Assembly (NCBI GenBank): GCA_040007195.1
Contig: JBDTVQ010000335.1
Location: 1 to 7,707, forward strand
Direction: 5' to 3'
From: JAFLBB01 sp040007195
GTDB taxonomy: Bacteria > Acidobacteriota > Terriglobia > Bryobacterales > Bryobacteraceae
Length of the DNA stretch: 7,707 nucleotides
Shown here: piece by piece, positions 5,041 to 7,707 of the stretch
Position numbering within the stretch: position 1 is the first letter of the stretch
Layout: each line of letters begins with the position of its first letter
Translations under genes and position numbers: made by a program
Notes under the pieces: model-generated
Told to the model about the DNA's origin: nothing
Databases searched by the model: none
Seen by the model: only the letters and a program-made list of their open reading frames with translations

Positions 5041-7707
5041 CGTTCACCTCTTGAAGGGCTGGGTCGGGCGTTTCGGTTGGCTAGGGTGGTTAGGCCCGCA
5101 GCGGTGGCGGGGCTGGCTGCGGTTCGGCTCGCTGGGGTGGCCGGACTCGCTGCGGTGGTTGAGCCATGTAGGGCGGTTCGGTTCGCCGGGACAGTTCGAT
5201 TTGATGGTGCGGTAGCTTGTGCGCTTTGGACGGTTGCGCTTGCGGGCGGAGTGTCGTCCTGGCCGCGGCGGTTGCGGAACTGCGGGCTGTTGACGATTTC
5301 CAGGGCGAGCTGGGCGATGGTGGCGTCGGGACCATCGTTGACCATGCGGTCGAGGAGCGGCAAGTCGCTGGCGAGGACGGTACGTCCGAGGGCGTAACCG
5401 AGGAGTTTTTGGGACATGTTGCGGCGGACCTGTTCGTCGTTCCGCTGGATGTATTTCACGAGGCCGTCGATGCCTTCGATGTTGGTTTGGTCGAGGGTGA
5501 CGCTGGCGTCGTCGATGGCTTTGCCGTCGGAATAGGACTCACGCCAGCGGCCGACGGGATCGTACTTCTCGAACGGGAAGCCGAGGGGATCGATGCGCAG
5601 GTGGCAGGCGGCGCACGTTGCATTGCGCTTGTGGACTTCGAGGCGCTGTTTGACGGTCATGTCGCCGAAGAGTTTGTCGTCAGCCGGGATGGAGCCGGCG
5701 TTGGCGGGCGGCGGGGGGGTAGGAGTGCCGAGGATGCGGCGGAGCATCCAGTCGCCACGCTTGACGGGGCTGGTGCGGAGTGGGGCGGAGGTGGCGGTGA
5801 GGATGGCGCCGAGGCGCAACATACCACCGCGCTGGAAGGCGTTGGCCCCTGCGACGAGTTCGACTTGCTGCTCAGACTTCACCTGCTGCTTGATGCCGTA
5901 GTGTTTGGCGAGGGGTTTGTTGAGGTAGGTGTAGTCGGCCGTCAGTAACTCTTTGACGGGGCGGTTTTCGCGGATGATGTGTTCGAAGAAGGAGACGGCC
6001 TCGTCGTACATAGCGGACTTGACGTCTTCGGTGAATTCGGGGAAACGGGAGGTGTCGACGCCACGGTAGGAATCGAAGCGGTAGAAGCCGAGCCACTGGC
6101 CGAAGAATTCTGCGGAGAGGCGGCGGGCTTTCGGATCGGCGGCCATGCGTTTGACTTGGCGCTCGAGTCCGGCGGAGGTGTTCAGTTCGCCCGCGGCGGC
6201 GGCGCGGCGGAGTTCGCCGTCGGGGACAGAGGACCAGAGGAAGTAGCTCAGACGGCCAGCCAACTCAAATGATGTCAGTGGTTTGGCGCCGGAAACCTGA
6301 GGTGGCTGTTCGACACGATAGAGGAACGCGGGGGCGATCAGGATGCGGGCGAGCAGCGCACGAGTGGCCTTTGCGTGATCGAGCTTGGAGACTTCGCGGG
6401 CGTTGGTGTAGAAGCCGCGGAGGCTGTCTTTTTCGGTGGGTGTGAGGGGGCGGCGCCAGGCTGCGGCGGCGAACTTGAGGCAGTCGTCGAGGTGGCCCGG
6501 TTGGGCGGCGAGCTGCGACTTCACCATGGCGTCGTAGACCGATTTGATCTGGCCGACGTACATGCGCGGTTCGGGGGCGAGGGCGTCGATATCGGCTTTG
6601 GTGAGATCGCCGATCTTCTTTCCTTTGAAATCGAGTTGGTACTTTTCTGTAAGGAATTGTAGAAAGATCGGGTGAAAGCTGAAGGAGGAGTAGAGATCGG
6701 ACCAGGCCTGTTCGAGGCGGAGGCGGGTGGGATCGTCGAGCATTTTTTCGACGAGGAACTTGTCGTCGCGGAAGTACTTCAACTGGGTGTGGAAGCGGTC
6801 GCGTTCGGGCTGGTTGTAATCGTTGTTCCAGGGGAGCGGGATGGGATCGCGGTCGGCGGGGGTGGGTTCGCCGTGGGAGGTCTGCGGGAGGTTGTCGGCG
6901 AACTCCAGGACATTGGCCTTCCAGGTCTTGTAGCCGGGGCTGTCCGGGTTGGCCATGATGGCATTGGCGGGCGGGCGGCCTTTGGAGAGGTCTTCGCGGT
7001 CGGCGACGGTGACGCGGAGGACTGCATCGCCGGCGCTGCCGGAGAGAATTTCAGCATCGATCTCGACGGCGACGGCCGAGGCTTCGGGGGTGGTATTGAT
7101 GTCGAAGAAGATGGTGGATTCGCCGGTGGTGACAAACTCGTCGGGACCGATCTTGGCTCCGTCGGGCCCGTTACCCAAGTTCAACTTGACGCGTGATTCC
7201 TCATCCAGGTAAGGAAGCATGGCGGTGGAAGGACCACCGCTGCGGTCGGCTTTGAGGAAGCGGACTTTGGCGTTGCGCCAGACGATGTAGGGTTTGTCTT
7301 TCGAATTTGGGTTGGCGGAGAGCGAGGAGAGGTAGATGCGGGCTTTGCCGTCTTTTAGCGCGTCTTTGCGGCCGCGGAAGAAGGTCTTGAACTTGAAGGT
7401 AGAAGTGGCCTTGAGCGATGCCTCGGTGAGAACCAGGGCGCGCTCGTCGCCTTCTCCACCGGCGGCGAGGGCACCGGCGGCATAGAGCCAGCGGGTCCAT
7501 TCGAGGAGGGCTTTCTTGGCGTCGTCGCAGCCGGCGCGGACGGCCTTTTCCTGCTCGGGGGGGAGTGAGGCGGCGGGGGGGAGTGTCGCGCCGGGGGTCA
7601 GTTTTCCGGTGGCGGACAGTTTGCCGGTAGGCGCGGGAAGCTTTTTCCAAGTGTCGACGACCACGGAGGTGGGGTAGGTCGGCGCGGGATTGCTGAGGAC
7701 GCCCCAG
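5037..7707 (-). CDS. DUF1595-DUF1592-DUF1588-DUF1585 protein with c-type heme motif (5' end beyond window)
   Basis: Large exported protein of the planctomycete/acidobacterial DUF1592 family, function unknown. The frame is open to the right edge. The in-frame GTG at 7664 gives an 875-residue product without a signal peptide and is probably internal; WGVLSNPAPTYPTS is encoded just before it. Numbering from that GTG: beta-rich region of no recognised family (about 90-220); connecting region typical of long family members, with NQPERDRFH (284-292) and FSFHPIFLQFLTEKY (328-342); DUF1595 (about 392-430, AAAWRRPLTP); DUF1592 (about 433-560, LARILIAPAFLYR, LAGRLSYFLWSSVPD, EFFGQWLGF); DUF1588 (about 608-710, RGGMLRLGAILTATSAPLRTSP, heme-attachment C684-A-A-C687-H688, then RIDPLGFPFEKYDPVGRWRE); DUF1585 (about 728-800, LLGYALGRTV, IVNSPQFRNRRG). 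Residues 801-875 form a Pro/Ala/Ser/Thr-rich tail. CxxCH predicts one covalent heme attached in the periplasm, suggesting a redox or electron-transfer role. It is coupled to the downstream DUF1552 gene. Confidence 0.94.
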   Translation of the reverse strand, partial: WGVLSNPAPTYPTSVVVDTWKKLPAPTGKLSATGKLTPGATLPPAASLPPEQEKAVRAGCDDAKKALLEWTRWLYAAGALAAGGEGDERALVLTEASLKATSTFKFKTFFRGRKDALKDGKARIYLSSLSANPNSKDKPYIVWRNAKVRFLKADRSGGPSTAMLPYLDEESRVKLNLGNGPDGAKIGPDEFVTTGESTIFFDINTTPEASAVAVEIDAEILSGSAGDAVLRVTVADREDLSKGRPPANAIMANPDSPGYKTWKANVLEFADNLPQTSHGEPTPADRDPIPLPWNNDYNQPERDRFHTQLKYFRDDKFLVEKMLDDPTRLRLEQAWSDLYSSFSFHPIFLQFLTEKYQLDFKGKKIGDLTKADIDALAPEPRMYVGQIKSVYDAMVKSQLAAQPGHLDDCLKFAAAAWRRPLTPTEKDSLRGFYTNAREVSKLDHAKATRALLARILIAPAFLYRVEQPPQVSGAKPLTSFELAGRLSYFLWSSVPDGELRRAAAAGELNTSAGLERQVKRMAADPKARRLSAEFFGQWLGFYRFDSYRGVDTSRFPEFTEDVKSAMYDEAVSFFEHIIRENRPVKELLTADYTYLNKPLAKHYGIKQQVKSEQQVELVAGANAFQRGGMLRLGAILTATSAPLRTSPVKRGDWMLRRILGTPTPPPPANAGSIPADDKLFGDMTVKQRLEVHKRNATCAACHLRIDPLGFPFEKYDPVGRWRESYSDGKAIDDASVTLDQTNIEGIDGLVKYIQRNDEQVRRNMSQKLLGYALGRTVLASDLPLLDRMVNDGPDATIAQLALEIVNSPQFRNRRGQDDTPPASATVQSAQATAPSNRTVPANRTALHGSTTAASPATPASRTAASPATAAGLTTLANRNARPSPSRGER
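5046..5050 (-). promoter_or_regulatory. Shine-Dalgarno of the DUF1552 gene, inside the end of the DUF1592 gene
   Basis: On the minus strand the core GAGGT sits 5 bases before the ATG at 5040 (AGAGGTGAACGATG). It lies inside the last codons of the DUF1592 frame, whose TGA overlaps this ATG. It fixes the DUF1552 start and supports coupled translation. Confidence 0.75.
5085..5156 (-). repeat. Degenerate in-frame short repeats in the DUF1592 C-terminal tail
   Basis: Three related 21-base units lie at 5085-5105, 5103-5123 and 5136-5156. The last two match at 18 of 21 positions and are offset by 33 bases (11 codons). The first matches the second at 15 of 21 and is offset by 18 bases. Because offsets are multiples of three, the repeats show in the protein as TAASPAT (837-843), TAASPAT (848-854) and TAAGLTT (854-860). 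They form part of a low-complexity tail with NRT/ANR motifs (822-830, 862-864). This looks like a linker or surface tail grown by local duplication. Confidence 0.55.
5601..5615 (-). other. CxxCH c-type heme attachment motif in DUF1588
   Basis: The minus strand encodes CAACH, residues 684-688 counted from the GTG at 7664, inside the DUF1588 domain just before IDPLGF. Two Cys plus His is the standard thioether attachment and axial-ligand signature of cytochrome c. The distal ligand cannot be identified from sequence alone. Confidence 0.8.

Noticed and set aside
5090..5335. Frameshift in the DUF1592 tail, with the alternative Pro/Gln-rich frame being real
   Set aside because: The annotated frame runs without interruption into an ATGA overlap with a well-placed ribosome site for the next gene, whereas the alternative frame ends short of it and has no homology-like features.
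5708..5718. G homopolymer run in the DUF1592 gene as a phase-variation switch
   Set aside because: It encodes a short Pro hinge (TPTPPPPAN) common to this DUF1588 region, and conserved sequence continues in frame on both sides.
5217..5948. Plus-strand open frames opposite the DUF1592 gene (5217-5948, 6672-7196, 3880-4428)
   Set aside because: Gly/Val/Glu/Ala-rich translations antisense to conserved domains, with no family signature. They are the mirror of codon bias.
7662..7664. GTG at 7664 as the true start of the DUF1592 gene
   Set aside because: The frame stays open to the window edge, no signal peptide follows the GTG although a c-heme protein needs export, and there is no clear ribosome site in the 43 bases shown.
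1..7707. tRNA, rRNA, CRISPR array, insertion sequence or attachment site
   Set aside because: Coding density is nearly complete, and I saw no regularly spaced repeats, transposase-like frame, terminal inverted repeats or cloverleaf-forming segment.

Overview
The window is a 7.7 kb, GC-rich, densely coding bacterial segment with five protein genes in two converging blocks. Both outermost genes run off the window. The gene content suggests an aerobic or facultative diderm, because it includes an outer-membrane TonB-dependent receptor, a Tat-exported protein and a c-heme protein. The DUF1592/DUF1552 pair is best known from Acidobacteriota, Planctomycetota, Verrucomicrobiota and Myxococcota. Taken with a Piu/Fiu-type iron locus, an acidobacterium of the Solibacter/Bryobacter kind is my favoured guess. 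This is inference from gene content only; no rRNA or other taxonomic marker is present.

Left block (+ strand, 1-3594), iron acquisition: (1) the barrel-forming C-terminal part of a Fiu/PiuA-type catecholate siderophore receptor, whose signal peptide and most of its plug lie upstream of the window; (2) 12 bp later, a complete PKHD-type Fe(II)/2-oxoglutarate dioxygenase of the PiuC/YbiX family; (3) overlapping it by 8 bp, a four-helix PepSY_TM inner-membrane protein of the PiuB/FoxB kind, a probable heme-dependent ferric-siderophore reductase. The tight spacing argues for one operon: outer-membrane uptake, an accessory oxygenase, then reductive iron release at the inner membrane. The same trio is known as piuA/piuC/piuB in Pseudomonas, and fiu-ybiX are neighbours in E. 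coli. The promoter, and any Fur site, would lie upstream of the window.

A 93-bp convergent gap (3595-3687) separates the blocks and holds no convincing terminator.

Right block (- strand, 7707-3688): a large DUF1595-DUF1592-DUF1588-DUF1585 protein with a CxxCH heme motif (5' end beyond the window) is followed, with a 4-bp ATGA overlap and a good Shine-Dalgarno, by a Tat-signal DUF1552 protein. This is a recurrent exported two-gene module with no established biochemical function, and it is the least understood part of the window. The DUF1592 protein has a large beta-rich N-terminal region that I cannot assign and a low-complexity, repeat-bearing C-terminal tail. The + strand is G-rich over C in sampled lines of both blocks, so the skew follows the strand rather than gene direction.
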